Positions 49,491-62,260 of a DNA stretch of 64,000 nt are shown here, one piece after another. Source of the DNA: Erigeron canadensis. Its lineage: Eukaryota > Streptophyta > Magnoliopsida > Asterales > Asteraceae. Both the position numbers and the translations under genes were made by a program. Below the pieces are notes generated by a model. The model saw nothing but the letters and a program-made list of their open reading frames with translations, did not search any database and was not told the origin of the DNA. Where the stretch lies: positions 37,147,516 to 37,211,515 of the forward strand of contig NC_057766.1 of NCBI RefSeq assembly GCF_010389155.1. Direction: 5' to 3'. How positions within the stretch are numbered: the stretch's first letter is position 1; each line of letters begins with the position of its first letter.

Positions 49491-50949
49491 AGTGAGTTCT
49501 GCGGAAATTAAGATTTGGGAGAGCAGGTTTAGGGTTTATGGTTCTGTATGCCCCTTTTGTAGTTTATATCAAATCAATAGGATAAATATCATTATACGGT
49601 TTATACGAGGTCAACCAGTCAATGTCAAACATATATAAAACAGACAAAATTAATCCAAGAGTAGAAAACAGATAATACTCCGTAGTAAATTAGTTATTTC
49701 CCTTTCATAGTTATACACTTCGTATTATTTCGCCTTCAAAACTTTTGTGGAGACGAAGATCTATGATGTCCTCGGGTTAAGTTGATTTTTGTAAAATCAA
49801 AATATTTGGTTTCCCTTTGAAAACGAAAATAAGATTTTTATTCAAATAGGATATTGTGTTGTGTAAATTGTTAACCTATATATATTGTTTGGGCATCATT
49901 GTATATACTATAGCTCATGACACGTAGGTTACATGTAATGAGGTAATGCGCATTAGAGCGGGTAAATGACTAACACCCGATTTTAATGCACTCACGCCGG
50001 GTTCGAATCTTGGCAATGCCCTAAAAGGTTTTCTCTTCCATGGATAGATGAATATAGCATTGCTAAGCCCCTCACCACATTTGCATATAGCAGGATTTGA
50101 CCTCATGACCCCCTAGAAAGAAACCACAAAGTGGAGAAAACTCTCTAACCACTAGGATATCACCCTAACGGAAATAATGCATATTATTTGATATAAAGGA
50201 ATAATAGCAAGCACATTCAGACAAACCAAAACTGTAAATATGAGTCGAGATACAATAAATGAATATGTATAAATTAACACATAGTTGTTCTGTATGATAA
50301 ATTTTATGATGCAAATATCATTTTCCATCGCAAAAAGGGTAAATAAAGGTACGTACGTGGAGGTCATAATTTCTTTTACACTTTTAATATGGAGGAGTCA
50401 TGAGCGATAAACATTCTCGGTTAGGATTAGTGATGGGCTCTGAGCCCACCGATAAGTACAAGGTGGGTTGGGCTATATGAAAGGGAGCTTCAGCTTTTTG
50501 ATGCTTTTCACTTTTGGGTTGCTTAACTAGAAACCTGGCAATATCTTCGGTTTTCCTGTCATGTTAATTAAAATTCAAATAACTTTTAGGTAGTTGAAGA
50601 TGGTTACGAGAGGATTAGAGAAACAAGCAACCTACTATGTACATTAGTTATTTAGGAAAATTTTAACTAGAGGTAATTATTGTTTTTTTCTGTAAATTGA
50701 GCAACTTTCTTTTCATTTTTTTTTAAAGGAACTTTGTTTTCCAATATTTCAAAGAAAGTTATAACTCAAAAGTTAGATTACTTGGAGAATGTATTGTTTT
50801 AAGTTAAGGGGTTTTCGGAGTTTGGGTCGAAGTTTTTTATTTTTGGGAAGAAAATTATTTTTTTAAGTCATTTTTTATTTTTGTACAATGTCTGTTTTAT
50901 TAGTATTTAAAATTTAATGGGAATATCAATATAAACATTTATCAGCTCA
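49491..50949. other. Intergenic DNA containing a SINE-like block
   Basis: PPR promoter side, then AT-rich sequence. A tRNA-like block at about 49935-50165 is listed separately. The ORF at 49915-50106 lies within that block and is not a gene. Confidence 0.45.
49935..50165 (-). mobile_element. tRNA-derived SINE (composite)
   Basis: On the minus strand there is a box A-like TATCCTAGTGGT (50159-50148), then a B-box-like AGGTCAAATCC about 45 bases later (50102-50092). On the plus strand of the same block another B-box-like GGTTCGAATCT occurs at 50000-50010. This may be two SINEs inserted head to head or one with an inverted segment. No complete cloverleaf is visible, so not a tRNA gene. Confidence 0.4.
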
Positions 50950-51440
50950 TCTATATATCTATTAAAAGAGTAGTTATTCTAACATTTTAAAACCTTTTTC
51001 AATTTAAAGCTATTTTTAAAAATTGACACATAAGCTTTTATCCCACGTGTCATTTTTATAAATTTTTATAATAATTATCTTATTTAAACATATTTAATGA
51101 ATTTCAAAAATTCTATATATGGCAAAGATATTTTAATAAATTCTCATCAAATATAAATATTAATAAACTATTTCGGGGTTTATGGAATTTTTTATGGTCA
51201 TCGTTTGATTTTGACAAAATAAAATAAATATTATTTAGATTTTTACATGTATAGTCAACTTAATCAGGTTCAATAAAATTATTAACATGTAAGTTTGTTT
51301 GTTACTCACACATATAAATTATGCTCGGTAATTTATGAATAAATTTTTTATCATTAAACCAATTCTTTTTATTATCCGTGTCAAAATTATTTTCAAAAAA
51401 TAAATTTAATAACCACATATCGTGCGGGTAAAACACCTAA
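50950..51440 (+). mobile_element. Helitron-like element of a third family
   Basis: Starts TCTATATATCTATTAAAAGA after a host A and ends CGTGCGGGTAAAACACCTAA before a host T. The ending satisfies the CTRR rule (CTAA). GC-rich sequence lies just upstream of the end. About 490 bp, no coding capacity. Confidence 0.6.
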
Positions 51441-52764
51441 TTAAGTATATATAAATAAATAAAGCCATCTATTTGACCACATACATGCATATACATGGTT
51501 TTGCACAACTCCATGAAGTAAGGAAGAAACTACCAAATGTTTGATGTCGGCTTCATTACAAAAGACATGTGTTTATAGAGACAACATACAGTGAACCAAT
51601 TACTTGTTTACAATACCCCAAATATCACAATCTAGTAAACTAAATAAACTGATATTATCTAGAGATTTGAACTAATATATAAGCAATGTAAGTTTGCATT
51701 AACTTATAACCTTTTTCTATTCATATTAAAACAGTTTACTTGATATATAAAGCTTACATAATACTCAATTGGTAAGAAAGATTGTGAGAATGTCAGCTTA
51801 CGGCTTGTTAGTAATGACTTATTGTTATATGTATTACGCATTTACTTGTGATACATTATGATAAAATCATGGGATGATAATACCACAAATTATATATATA
51901 TAAAGTTTTTACTAACTATTTTAACAGCGTTGTTGTTATTAAAAAGACAAAAACTATATAACAATGAGAATTTTATCTGATACTGAAAATAAAATCACCA
52001 TCTGCATTGTAAACCTTAGTGGTAATAAGGACTTGTGCAAAATAACGCTTTTCAATGGGTGGTTATATAATTTAATTTCGAGCAAAGTCAATATGTTTTT
52101 TAGAGACAGGGCGTGCTTCTCTTCGTTCTAACACTACCCGGCCTTTTGACTGGTCTGCTCTTGATGGTCAAAGAAAACTGAAACTGATAAGATGCTTGAT
52201 CAACCTTACATTTTATTTTTATTCTTTGCGTTATAATAATTGTTGTATATAAATTATACAAATGAAGATATATTTGAAACTCAATTAATTTAAATGTTTT
52301 TACATTAACTATTATATTACACAAACAAAATAAAACCAAAAATAAATTGAAGAAAAGAAATTTAAAAAGTTAAAAGTGAACAAATTTTTCAAAACAAGAG
52401 TACTAAACTTTTTTCTAATAGCTTCTTATAAATCTCCTTTATATAGAAGGAATAACATAAGAAACAAATAACGGTATAGTTAACTGCTAACCATATTTAA
52501 TTCAACTTCATAGTTCTCAATGTTAGTCATTGCATCAAAACACATTTTTTAATTACTTGGTAAAAGAACAATATCTACAAGATCTCTGTATAATATTTTT
52601 AAACTGTTATTTGTTTATAATTTCTTCGTATTAAATGTGCATTGAACATTGCATGTTTTAGCTTGATTAATCCTAGTATTATTAGGCGAAGAGCATTTGG
52701 CTAGCATGTTACATTACTATTATTATTAGTAGTATTATTGTTATTATTATTACTATTATTATAT
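51441..52764. other. AT-rich intergenic DNA with an ATT-repeat tract
   Basis: No gene is supported. An (ATT)n-like microsatellite occupies about 52720-52762 just before the next Helitron. The ORF at 52100-52339 has no recognisable features. Confidence 0.4.
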
Positions 52765-53153
52765 AACGAGAGTAAGTATTACGCGTGATGGTGGGATGAT
52801 ATGTCATAAAGTGTGATAGCCAAAGACCTTAACCGTACGGGTTTCGCTCTCGGATTTAAAATTTCATCGAAAGTATATTGAATGACATCTTTAATGAAAG
52901 AACATGAAATTTTAAGAACACCCATATAATTTTTATAATTTATCGTTGTATGGTTTGTGGGATAAAAGACTTTGAATGAATTGGAGGAGTAATTGATTTA
53001 TGGAGGAGAGAGAAAAAAAATGATTGGTTGAGATTTGATGAGAGATAAAGGATGTTTGGTAATATAGAATTAATAGAAGAGACATTTTAGAGAAGTAAAT
53101 GTTGAAGCTTCAAATTTTAGACAAAGAAAATTTGATTTATAATATAGTATAGA
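52765..53153 (-). mobile_element. Helitron-like element, family B copy 1
   Basis: On the minus strand it starts TCTATACTATATTATAAATC after a host A. The other end carries CGCGTAATACTTACTCTCGT instead of a clear CTRR. The body shares the run AACCGTACGG, CTCTCGGATTTAAA and GAACACCCATATAA with the two copies near 58.2-58.9 kb. About 390 bp, non-coding. Because the 3' end is non-canonical the Helitron label is provisional. Confidence 0.55.
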
Positions 53154-54470
53154 TAATTATATTAAAGTTTACAAAACTTAATGTTCTAATTGCAAAAACA
53201 TCGTGAATAACAGAAAGTGCTAGATGACTAAAGTCTACCAGGTCACAAAATTTTGAGAAAATTAAACTCGCCTTTCGAATAACCTACTGGAATAAAATCC
53301 GTTTTATTAGATCATATTTGAACTAAAAGCCTGACATTTAATGCTTCTTTTAGTACATTACGACATTATATCCATTAATTGAACTAATATAAAATACAAA
53401 AAAATAGATCTTTTACTAAAAAAAAAAATAGAGTCTGGTGTTAGAATTGAAGAAAGTTACTTTGAGCTGGGCCTGGGGTGGTCGATGTCTTTTTGGTAAC
53501 ATACATTTGCCAAGTGTGGATCATGTCATCATTTCCAAATCCAATTGGGATCCGTAGATGCATTTATCCAAATGTATATTATTTGGTCAGTTCCATTGAG
53601 TTACTTTGGGTAACGAGGTTTTATTTATTATAACCGTAAAAAGAACACATTTATTTGACCCAGATTATGGTTGTAGAGATGGTACGATTAAAATATACTT
53701 GTATTGTTTAGTTATGATGATTTCTAATAAAATGAAGCAAACTCTTAAAAGACTCCATGTGTGGTCTATATATTTATATTTCTGTGGTCTCCACCACACT
53801 CACTTGTTTCATTGTTTTGATCCCTATCGAAACGAGATCAACTCTAAATGGGCAAAGGGTCCACATGCCATTCGCATGTTTATCCGGTAGCAATTAAATT
53901 ACTTCGACTCCAAATAATGGATATAATGTACTTTTATTTCTATTTCTATCATCTATATATAGAATTGAAAACTAGCCTCTAATTAACCTAATATAATAAA
54001 TAATTAATGTAACAATTTATAGATGTTTTCATAGCTAATAATATATAAATATATATATATACATGTATGAATGAATAAAACCATGTAATTTTATATGATT
54101 TTAATTTTGTAAGACAACATATTTTAAATTCAATATTCCATGGAGACGAATAAAAATATACGTGTTTTTGTTATAAATAAAGTTATATAAGCAATGTATA
54201 TGTTTAGAGTAAAGGAAATGTAATGTAGATCTTCAAATGATCATGTATTTTATGCATTTTTTTTAAGGTACGAGTCATTCACGAGTATCGGAAGATTTTA
54301 CATATGTTGTATCAGTTTTGAAAAAGTTATGATATTTAACGATTTTTAACTATATTAGATAGCATTGTAGATATAAAACACATAAATGAGTACAATAATG
54401 ATCTAAAATTCTAAATAGTTGGTTTCAAAAGAGAAGGCATATGTATACGTCAATATTTAATATATAAGGT
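53154..54470. other. Intergenic DNA, nothing recognised
   Basis: AT-rich. The ORF at 53606-53890 on the plus strand begins with a non-protein-like composition and has no neighbours that would make a gene. No clear repeat ends. Confidence 0.4.
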
Positions 54471-56380
54471 TTCTCCTTATAACCCTCATATTTTTCTCAT
54501 TTTTTTCTACTATTCTTGTCACCTTTTTTCTCTCCTTGAATACCCCAAGAACACCCCCTCCTTATAACCCTCTTATTCTTCCCCTATTATTCCATTATTT
54601 TATTATTTCATTTTTCTTTTTCAACAAATTAAACAAACAACATTTTTTATTAATATAAAACAATACATTACTTAATAATTAAACATTACATCCCTAAAAA
54701 CTCATTACACTACAAATTATTATTGAAATTAGAACATTAACCTACAAATTATCAAAACTAGAAGATTAACCTACGAATTAAAACTACAAATTATTAATAC
54801 TAGAATATTAACCTAAAGTGTACTAAAATACGGTCCGTACTTCTCCATCAACGACTTACGAGAAGCTTTGATCATCTCCAACTCATCATCGCTTATACCA
54901 GTAGGAATCGGTTGTTACACACTCTTAAATGCCTCGACCATCTTCTTTCGGAAGCGATGATCTTCCTTTTTCTTTCGCTCTTCCTCTGCTTTTACCCGAT
55001 CCTCATCATTTTTTCTAACTGCTTCCTTTTGCATCAACAGCATCTGATCAGGCTTACTGGGCGTCATATATGGCCCACTCAACATCCTGCGACTCACATT
55101 GCGACCCAGTGGTCTCCTAATCGGGTCGTCTCCAAACAGCTTGTCTAACCTCACATCCGACTCCGCCGGCGGATGCATTCCATAGTTTCTTGGTTCATTG
55201 TCACCCAAATTAACTTACGAGGTTGTCGTACGTTTTGCCACACTATGACCCTGCCAAAACTTGGGACAATCCTTCAAAACGTCAAAACATGCCTCATACT
55301 GGAATCGAGAGAGATAAGTAGCTAGGTATTGCTCATGTGCGGCTTTATAAATCAATCTATCATCTGCAGCGCTCTTTCGTCCCTGTTCGTTTAGCTTCTC
55401 AAAAATAGCGTCATATTGTTTACAACATTTTTTGATCTTGTTCCATTTGCCTTGCAATTGACTCTTATTGTGCGATCCATAAGTTTTCTTCAAGTTAAAC
55501 CACTCGACCACTTTACCACAGAACATTGATTCGTCTTGGCTGATCTCGATTTGAGAGTCTTGTGATGCGTGTGTACACGCCTCTGATAACAATATTCTGT
55601 CTGGAATGGACCACTTATGATTGTCTGCCATTTCTTTGCCTTTTTTGGTCAGTCGCTTGGGTGTCGGGACTTCTTTGAGCTCATCATCTGTTGAAGCGAC
55701 ACTAGTACGTGTCTCAGTTGTTTTTTGAGATTGCCTCTGTTAGTGGGCTTGTTGTTGTGCCATTTGAAGTTGTTGAAGTATTTGAAATTGTTGAAATCTT
55801 TCATTTAACAGATTTTGTGACAATTGAAAGTTGGTGTTTATCAAACCATAGTTGCTTGATCGCCCCATCATATTTGAAGACGACATCGACCGGGGGGGAG
55901 GGGGGATCCCAAAGGCATGTTTAGGAGCGCTTCAAAATCGACATCAAAATTGAAGCGAGATGGTGTGGGTTGTGTAGATTGTTGTTCATTTGAAATGTTT
56001 TTGGTGTTTTCCTAGCCATGGTTGTAGATTAAAGGTGGGAGAAGAAATATAAAAATTTGATGAATTCTGATAAAATGTATAAAATCTGAGAGAGAAATGA
56101 TATAATTATGGTGAAATGTGATGACATTTTAGGTGAAATGTTTTAGTTTTATAGGATTTTTTTTTAAAAAAAAATTAGGCCTGCTCCCCCGTTCCAACGG
56201 CCGGCTACATCCTTTTTTTTTAGTTTCAAACGGTCAAGTGGGCCCCGCATATGTCAAAGACGCTGCATCTGAAAACGGGAGGAACGACCGGACGCCACCC
56301 CAAGACGTCTCCGTGCTACTAAAGTCGGATGTCGTCCCTGCGTCTGATGCGCGTCCGACATCCTTATAAGAAGGGGTCTA
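54471..56380 (-). mobile_element. PIF/Harbinger-like element with a broken accessory ORF
   Basis: The stretch surrounding the pseudogene at 54915-55886 is bounded by similar TCCTTATAA blocks (about 54480 and 56363, in the same area as short inverted motifs). No transposase-like sequence is visible, so it would be non-autonomous or incomplete. Exact ends and target duplication were not established. Confidence 0.35.
54915..55886 (-). pseudogene. Myb/SANT-like, NAM-associated accessory protein of a plant transposon, with two in-frame stops
   Basis: One minus-strand frame from ATG at 55886 to TGA-like end at 54915 (324 codons) is interrupted by two TAA codons, at 55740-55742 and 55215-55217. The N-terminal part is Gln-rich (QQFQILQQLQMAQQQAH). 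The middle segment (KWSIPDRILLSEACTHASQD, then GSHNKSQLQGKWNKIKKCCK, ending CFDVLKDCPKFWQG) is typical of Myb/SANT-like DNA-binding ORFs of PIF/Harbinger elements. The final third is charged and coiled-coil-like (EERKKKEDHRFRKKMVEAF), as in NAM-associated domains. Such proteins help the transposase bind. The stops imply loss of function unless read through. A GGGGGGGAGGGG tract precedes the start. Confidence 0.7.
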
Positions 56381-57456
56381 AGTCATATGTACATGTTACA
56401 TGATTTTGTACTTGGCTATAAAGTTATCATACATACAATGGGTTAAATTAATCAAATTAGTTTAATTTCAAACTAATTAATAATATGATAACATAAATAG
56501 AAAAATTAACGCCTGGTGTATCCCAACCAAAATTTTTGGTATCTCGACCATATCGCTCCAAAATAGTGTGGGCCCCTGTCTGTAATGGCAAATCTGGTAG
56601 AGTAAAAACGGCCCCCTATCATTAATAGTCTGGTCGGGTTACCAAAAATATGATCAGGATACCAGACGTCAAAATAAAATAGAAGATATAAATACAAATG
56701 AGTATTTTAAATATCGATGAGTTTTAACAAATAGGATGTTTTATAGTTTGAGCCAAAAATGTGTTGAGTCATTCACATATACATCCAAATGGTACGGATG
56801 GAAGGATGAATATGTTTAAGAAAGAAAAATATAAGAAATTAAAATGAAAATTAAAAGGAGAGAGAGCGAGAGAGCACGTGAAAGGGTGATGGTAGGTTTC
56901 AGAACATTTCCACAACGACGTCGTTGTCGCTATCCAATAGGAGGTTTCAATTCCCTTCTTATCAAGTTAACACATTTTGCCTTTTCTTTTTGAAAAATTG
57001 AAAATACTTTCTTTCTCCCACATAATCATATACGACTATACGAGCATTAAACAATTTTTTAAAGAGGACATTCGGCAGGGTATTTTCTTCCGACATACGA
57101 AGTTAAGTTGCTAGAGCTCCGTTCATCGAAGATGGATCAGTTGGTGTTTAATTACCATTAAGGCATTAACCATAAGACATTGTAATACAGAGTAATCGTA
57201 GTGTTTTTTATTATTAGCAAAAATCTAAAAGAGGAAAGAAAAATATATAGACAAGAACACACGTGGTCTAGCGCTATTGTTTAAGGCAAGCAAAAAAAAT
57301 AATAAAAATAAAAATGAAGCAACCTTTATGAAAACGAATTAACATTAGTTAAAAACAAATACAAAGTAAATAATAATTTATAAAAACAAGGAAACAATTT
57401 GGCGCAATGCACCATAAGTGTTCGACAAACAACATCCTTACACGCTTGTTTGTTTG
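56381..57456. other. Intergenic DNA, nothing recognised
   Basis: AT-rich with short ORFs; none has recognisable features. A palindromic ACGACGTCGT lies near 56915. Confidence 0.4.
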
Positions 57457-58139
57457 TGTTGGTATGTGATTAAATAAATGCATGTCCAGTAATTATTTAG
57501 GCCTATGAGGTCACACAAAATGACATGATAACTCTATATAATTAATTAGTATATTAAAATAATATATTAATTAATATAATCACAAAATGATTAATTAAAT
57601 TAAATTAAATGTTTAATAGTGTTTAAATAATTAAAAGAGGAGGTGTAAAAGTGAAATTAGGAACTTGTATTGTTTCCTAATTCCACCACATGGGGGCCGA
57701 AATTTTGATGGTCACCAAGTTTAAAACCCTTACAAATTAGCCTATAAATAGATGGCTAATTCCAAGGGTTTTTACACACATTCACAATACAATCAATTGT
57801 GAAAAACCTCCCCTCTCTTCTCTCTTGGTTCGGCCGAAAGTTAGCAAAAAAAAAGGGTTTTGGGTTTTGTGGTTTTCGACTTCGAGGGGACAAGACAAAT
57901 GGTTGTTGATCGTGATTGGGTACTAGCATACGGTATAAGGGTGTCTAGTGTGCAATTGTAAAGGGGTTTTACTTTAAACCCTAACTAATAATAATAATCT
58001 TATCATTAATATTATTGGAAGCTTTGCGCAAAGGTATACGTTTCGATCATTTACTTTGTTAATAAATGTGATTGCGTATACGTTCTTATCCGCTACGTAC
58101 TCGTGATTTGTTATATGTTTATGTGCTCATATTATAACA
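57457..58139 (+). mobile_element. Solo LTR with 5-bp target duplication
   Basis: The 683-bp segment starts TGTTGGTATGTG and ends CATATTATAACA, imperfect inverted ends of the TG...CA type. Identical 5-bp GTTTG lies immediately on both sides (57452-57456 and 58140-58144). A TATA box TATAAATA at 57743-57750 and a C/T-rich run after it fit the U3-R-U5 layout, with transcription on the plus strand. No gag-pol lies next to it, so recombination between LTRs has probably removed the interior. Superfamily is undetermined. Confidence 0.85.
57743..57750 (+). promoter_or_regulatory. TATA box of the solo LTR
   Basis: TATAAATA in a CCTATAAATAGATGG context, about 290 bases into the LTR, with the start of transcription expected some 30 bases downstream. 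It could still drive read-through transcription. Confidence 0.6.
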
Positions 58140-58189
58140 GTTTGAACATTCATAACTCATAGGAAATAAAAGTTTGAATGTTAAAAAAA

Positions 58190-58550
58190 AAATAGAAACG
58201 TATGCCTTAGCCGTATGGGCTCCGCTCTCGGATTTAAAAAATTGTTGAAAGTATATCGGATGACATATCTAATAACAGAGCATGAAATGTTAAGAGCATC
58301 CATATAGCTTTTATAATGTACGATTTTTGAGATAAAAGATTTTGAATGAATTATAGGAACAAAATGATTTATTAATGAAGAAAGAAAAGTATGTGGTTGA
58401 GATTTAAAGAGAGAAAAAAAATGAGTATGTGAGATTTTTCTAAAGGTAATTTGGGGTATATAGATGTATTGTACATTATGCATTAGTACGTGTACATTGT
58501 TGAAAGTTGAAATTTGAAACTTAAAACCATATTTGCTTTATAATATAGTA
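58190..58550 (-). mobile_element. Helitron-like family B copy 2, downstream partner of a tandem pair
   Basis: Shares TAGCCGTATGGGCTCCGC, CTCTCGGATTTAAA and the AGATTTTGAATGAATTA block with the other family B copies. Its 5' end, at 58550 on the minus strand, starts TACTATATTATAAAGC and lacks the first TCTA. It abuts copy 3 directly. Non-coding. Confidence 0.55.
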
Positions 58551-58946
58551 CGAGAGAAAGTACCCGCCCGTTACGTCGGTAAGATGGTGGGAGTGATAGG
58601 TCATAGGAGGTGATATAGTCAAGTGCCTTAACTGTACGGATTCCGCCCTCGGATTTAAAAATTCGTCAAATGAATATCGAATGACCTCTCTAATGAAAGA
58701 ATATGGAATTTTAAGAACACCAATATAACTTTTTTATAATTTATCGATGTACGGTTTTTGAGTTAAAAGATTTTGAATGAATAAGAGAAATAGAATGAAT
58801 TATTGAAGGAGAGAAAATAAATGGATAATTGAGATTTGAGAGGAGAAAAGAAAATAAGTGACTGATGTATTATAGTTATTTTAGGTAAACTTAGTTAAAA
58901 GTTTGAAAAAATTTGGTGAGAACAAATATAGTGATAAAAGTATAGA
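58551..58946 (-). mobile_element. Helitron-like family B copy 3, upstream partner of a tandem pair
   Basis: On the minus strand it starts TCTATACTTTTATCACTATA after a host A and ends CGGGCGGGTACTTTCTCTCG. Internal blocks match the other family B copies. Its end runs directly into the start of copy 2. Non-coding. Confidence 0.55.
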
Positions 58947-59987
58947 TATAGATATTTGTTCGTTGGTATCGATCTCTTATTGATTTGATTAGGTGTAAGG
59001 CGTGTAACAGTTTGTTAACTTGTTTTATCTAATCACTTTTAGACAAAATTAGAAAGAAAAAAAAAAGTTTCATAAAAATTACTTGATTAAATAATTTTTC
59101 AAAAAGTAGTTTGGATGATATAATTTGATGTCAGATCGATAAATCAAAAAGTAATGTTTCGAATTATGAATCGATCAGCAGTACTTTATTTTTTCGCAAC
59201 GGAAGACCCACACACCTTGTGGCTACTTTCGTCCAAATATGTATATGTTGTGATGTTACTATAGTTTGTCGCAATCACTGATCACTTTCGGAAAAGAAAG
59301 TATGTCATGACTGTTGACTACCTATATATAACGAGTGACATCTTTTCTAGAACGAGTGAACCTTGTGACGGTTGGACGTGATGAAAGAGTTGCTTAATTT
59401 CGTGACAAATTTGGTCATGGTAGCTAGGTTATATGATACGAGTACTTTTTTATTATATATATTCGCGACTATACATATATTGTAAAGAAAAAGCTATAGA
59501 TTTAAAACATGTCCAGACGGATTTGATATATCCATATTAGAAGTTTTGTGAAACTTATGGCATATTGATCAACAAATGATTAATCCGTTGAGTTCCGATT
59601 AAAGCTTTAAAAATTATATTAAAAGTATATTTTATGTCAAAATTCTGTCTAAATTTTGTAGCTATTTCTTTCACTAGAAAGATCCTTCACGATTTTGTAA
59701 TTTCTCTAGTAGTGTTTGTACCTCTAGACTCTAGAGTGACTAGGTCTCATATTACTCCGGCCCCTTTATTCCTTTTTCATTTTGTCGTATCGTTTTGAAA
59801 ATCAAAGGATTAAAGACTAGACTCATTGTAGATGACTAATTTTGATAATTTAGAGGCATCATTGTAATGTTGAAAAACTTTTTTACTTTTAAGTATACAT
59901 GACACAAAGTTTGTATCATACAATGTAACCGCTTTTAATATAAAGTCTAGAGGCATCCTTCTGAATGTTCAGGATTTATATTAATCC
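58947..59987. other. Intergenic DNA, nothing recognised
   Basis: AT-rich, no gene-like ORF or repeat with recognisable ends. Confidence 0.4.
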
Positions 59988-60830
59988 CAATGTTTGGTAT
60001 TAACCGGAATACCGGATACCGGGTGGTATCCCGGTATTTTACACACGGTATTTTGATTATACCGACCCACGTAAATACCGGCGGTAAGCATCTTTTACTT
60101 TAAGAAAAAAAAAACTTTAAAAGAAAGGGGATATCAATATAGCATCAGCCACCGATCTAAATTAACACACACCATACAAAAACCTACCCTAAAAAAACCT
60201 ACCTGATTGTGAACAATATCATTAGCCACCACCTAAATTAACACACACCATATAACCCCTAATTCCCTAAATTTCAATCGATGCTACCACCTAAATTAAC
60301 AGCCACCACCTCTTCTGATATGGATTCTAGAGCCATCCCCTAAATTGCGGCCACCACCTAACTTGTCAACTTATTAAGTTAATTTTTCTTTATTAAGTTT
60401 GTATATTATACGAAATTTACTTTAATTAGCTAAACTATTTACTAAGTCTCATTCTTTATTAATTTCTTTAGAATCTTGTTAAATTAAATTATGAATCTCG
60501 AGCCAATTTCTTTAACTTATTAAGGTATTTCATTTTTTTTATGTTGGAATATAAGACTATATTAAGATATATCTTATTAAATCTTGTTATATACTTATAT
60601 GTTAGTTTATTAAAGTAAAGTGTGACTCTTGTTATATCTTGTTATATGGTAAATAGTAGCTTATATGTATATATTTCATGTCAAGAACATTAGGTTTGTT
60701 ACAGATATTATATTAAATTTTAAAAAAAATATATTATATTCAGGGCTATACAAAATACCGGGTAATGCGGGTATACTAGCCTCCTGAGGACAACTCCGGT
60801 ATAATTAAAATACCGGAATTTAAAACATTG
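59988..60830. mobile_element. hAT-type non-autonomous element
   Basis: The 843-bp segment begins CAATGTTTGG and ends AAAACATTG, with inverted subterminal blocks rich in ATACCGG / CCGGTAT. Flanks ATTAATCC (59980-59987) and ATTCATCC (60831-60838) form an 8-bp target duplication with one mismatch, the length used by hAT transposons. No transposase ORF is present. Confidence 0.65.
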
Positions 60831-62260
60831 ATTCATCCCCTCCATCTTCCAAGCTTTCATATCAACATTCAATTCAATAGGATATAAGTTAATAATGGTT
60901 ATGTGGTTCAACCTTCATCTAAAATCAAAACGTGTCTATAAAGTATTGCATCCCCTTTATAACATAAACAGCACGAACTCATGCGTTGGTTACTCGACTG
61001 GCAAAACATAACTTAAATGCCACCCCTTTATATAAACTAACTCATCGGTCAATTTTTTTTTTTTAAATCTTAAACTACGCGGAGTAATACAAACTAATGG
61101 GTCTATAAGCCGCGTTGCGAGCCAGCTTCAACTATCGTATTTATGTGCAAGGGCAGTTTTTAATAGGGACCCGTGGGGGCCCAGACCACCGTCGTTTTTT
61201 TGCTTAGTAGTGTTAATATACCCGTATTTTGTTCGAAAAAGTTTATATATATTAAGGCGGCCCTCAAGGATAATTTTTCAAATACTTTTGATATGTTTAA
61301 TGAATTTAATAATCCAATAAAATTGACCTTTTTAGTTTTTATACCCTATAATTCACTTAGCCCATCAATAATTTTATGTTTTAGGCCTTGTCTTTGTTTT
61401 TTTTTTTTTAGTTTCAACAACTAAGGTGAGTCTAACTAATTTCAGAAACATTGGGTTTGATTCTTTACTTGATGAGGTGACCTTTTTATGTAACAAGCAT
61501 CAAGTAGAGATGTCGGATATGAAAGTTCCATATACATCTACTTGATATCGGCCGCGTAAAAAATATCTTCATGTCACATTTGAACATTAATACCGAGTAG
61601 ATTTATTTACAGCCACATTGAATATACGAATGCATGAGTTGGATAGTAGATTTGTTCAAAAAGTTTAAAGATCGTAACGCTGACTTGTAAATCTAGTACA
61701 TAGTACACGTCTTTTGTCTTGGTATCTTCATAAGTATTTGTAGTTTTTTGTTTGTTACAAACTATATATTGGTGATTTGAATGGAAAACTTAGATTATTA
61801 GTGTTATTTTTGTTTGACTCAACCCAAATTAGTAGATTACATGACCTTAATATAATACTCGGATCATAAAGTTGGGGAAAAAATATTTTTGGCCCCCACG
61901 GCTAAAATTTTCAAATCCGCCACTGTTTACGTGCACAATTACGTTCAAATGTTTGCGATATACCATAAAAAAGCCACGCATGTTAAAAGACTACTAAAAA
62001 TATAAAGAAAGAACCTATAAGACAAAGCAAATAAAACCATCATATTTTTTATAAACTTTGACTTTAAATATATTTTTTGTGTTATATAAAACTTGATAAA
62101 ATTATGAAAGTTATACCAATGAAAACACATTTTAAACCACAATCAGTTTATATAACTTTATCAAACATTATAAATACAAAAAAATTTATTTAAGGTCAAA
62201 GTTAGAAGTGTTAGATTTTAAAAATTCAAAACATGACACTTTTAGTGAGACGGAGGGAGT
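60831..62260. other. Intergenic DNA with a Stowaway-like end
   Basis: No gene is supported. AGTGAGACGGAGGGAG before TTA near 62260 matches the right end of Stowaway MITEs, but the left end was not found, so the element is probably truncated. Confidence 0.4.
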
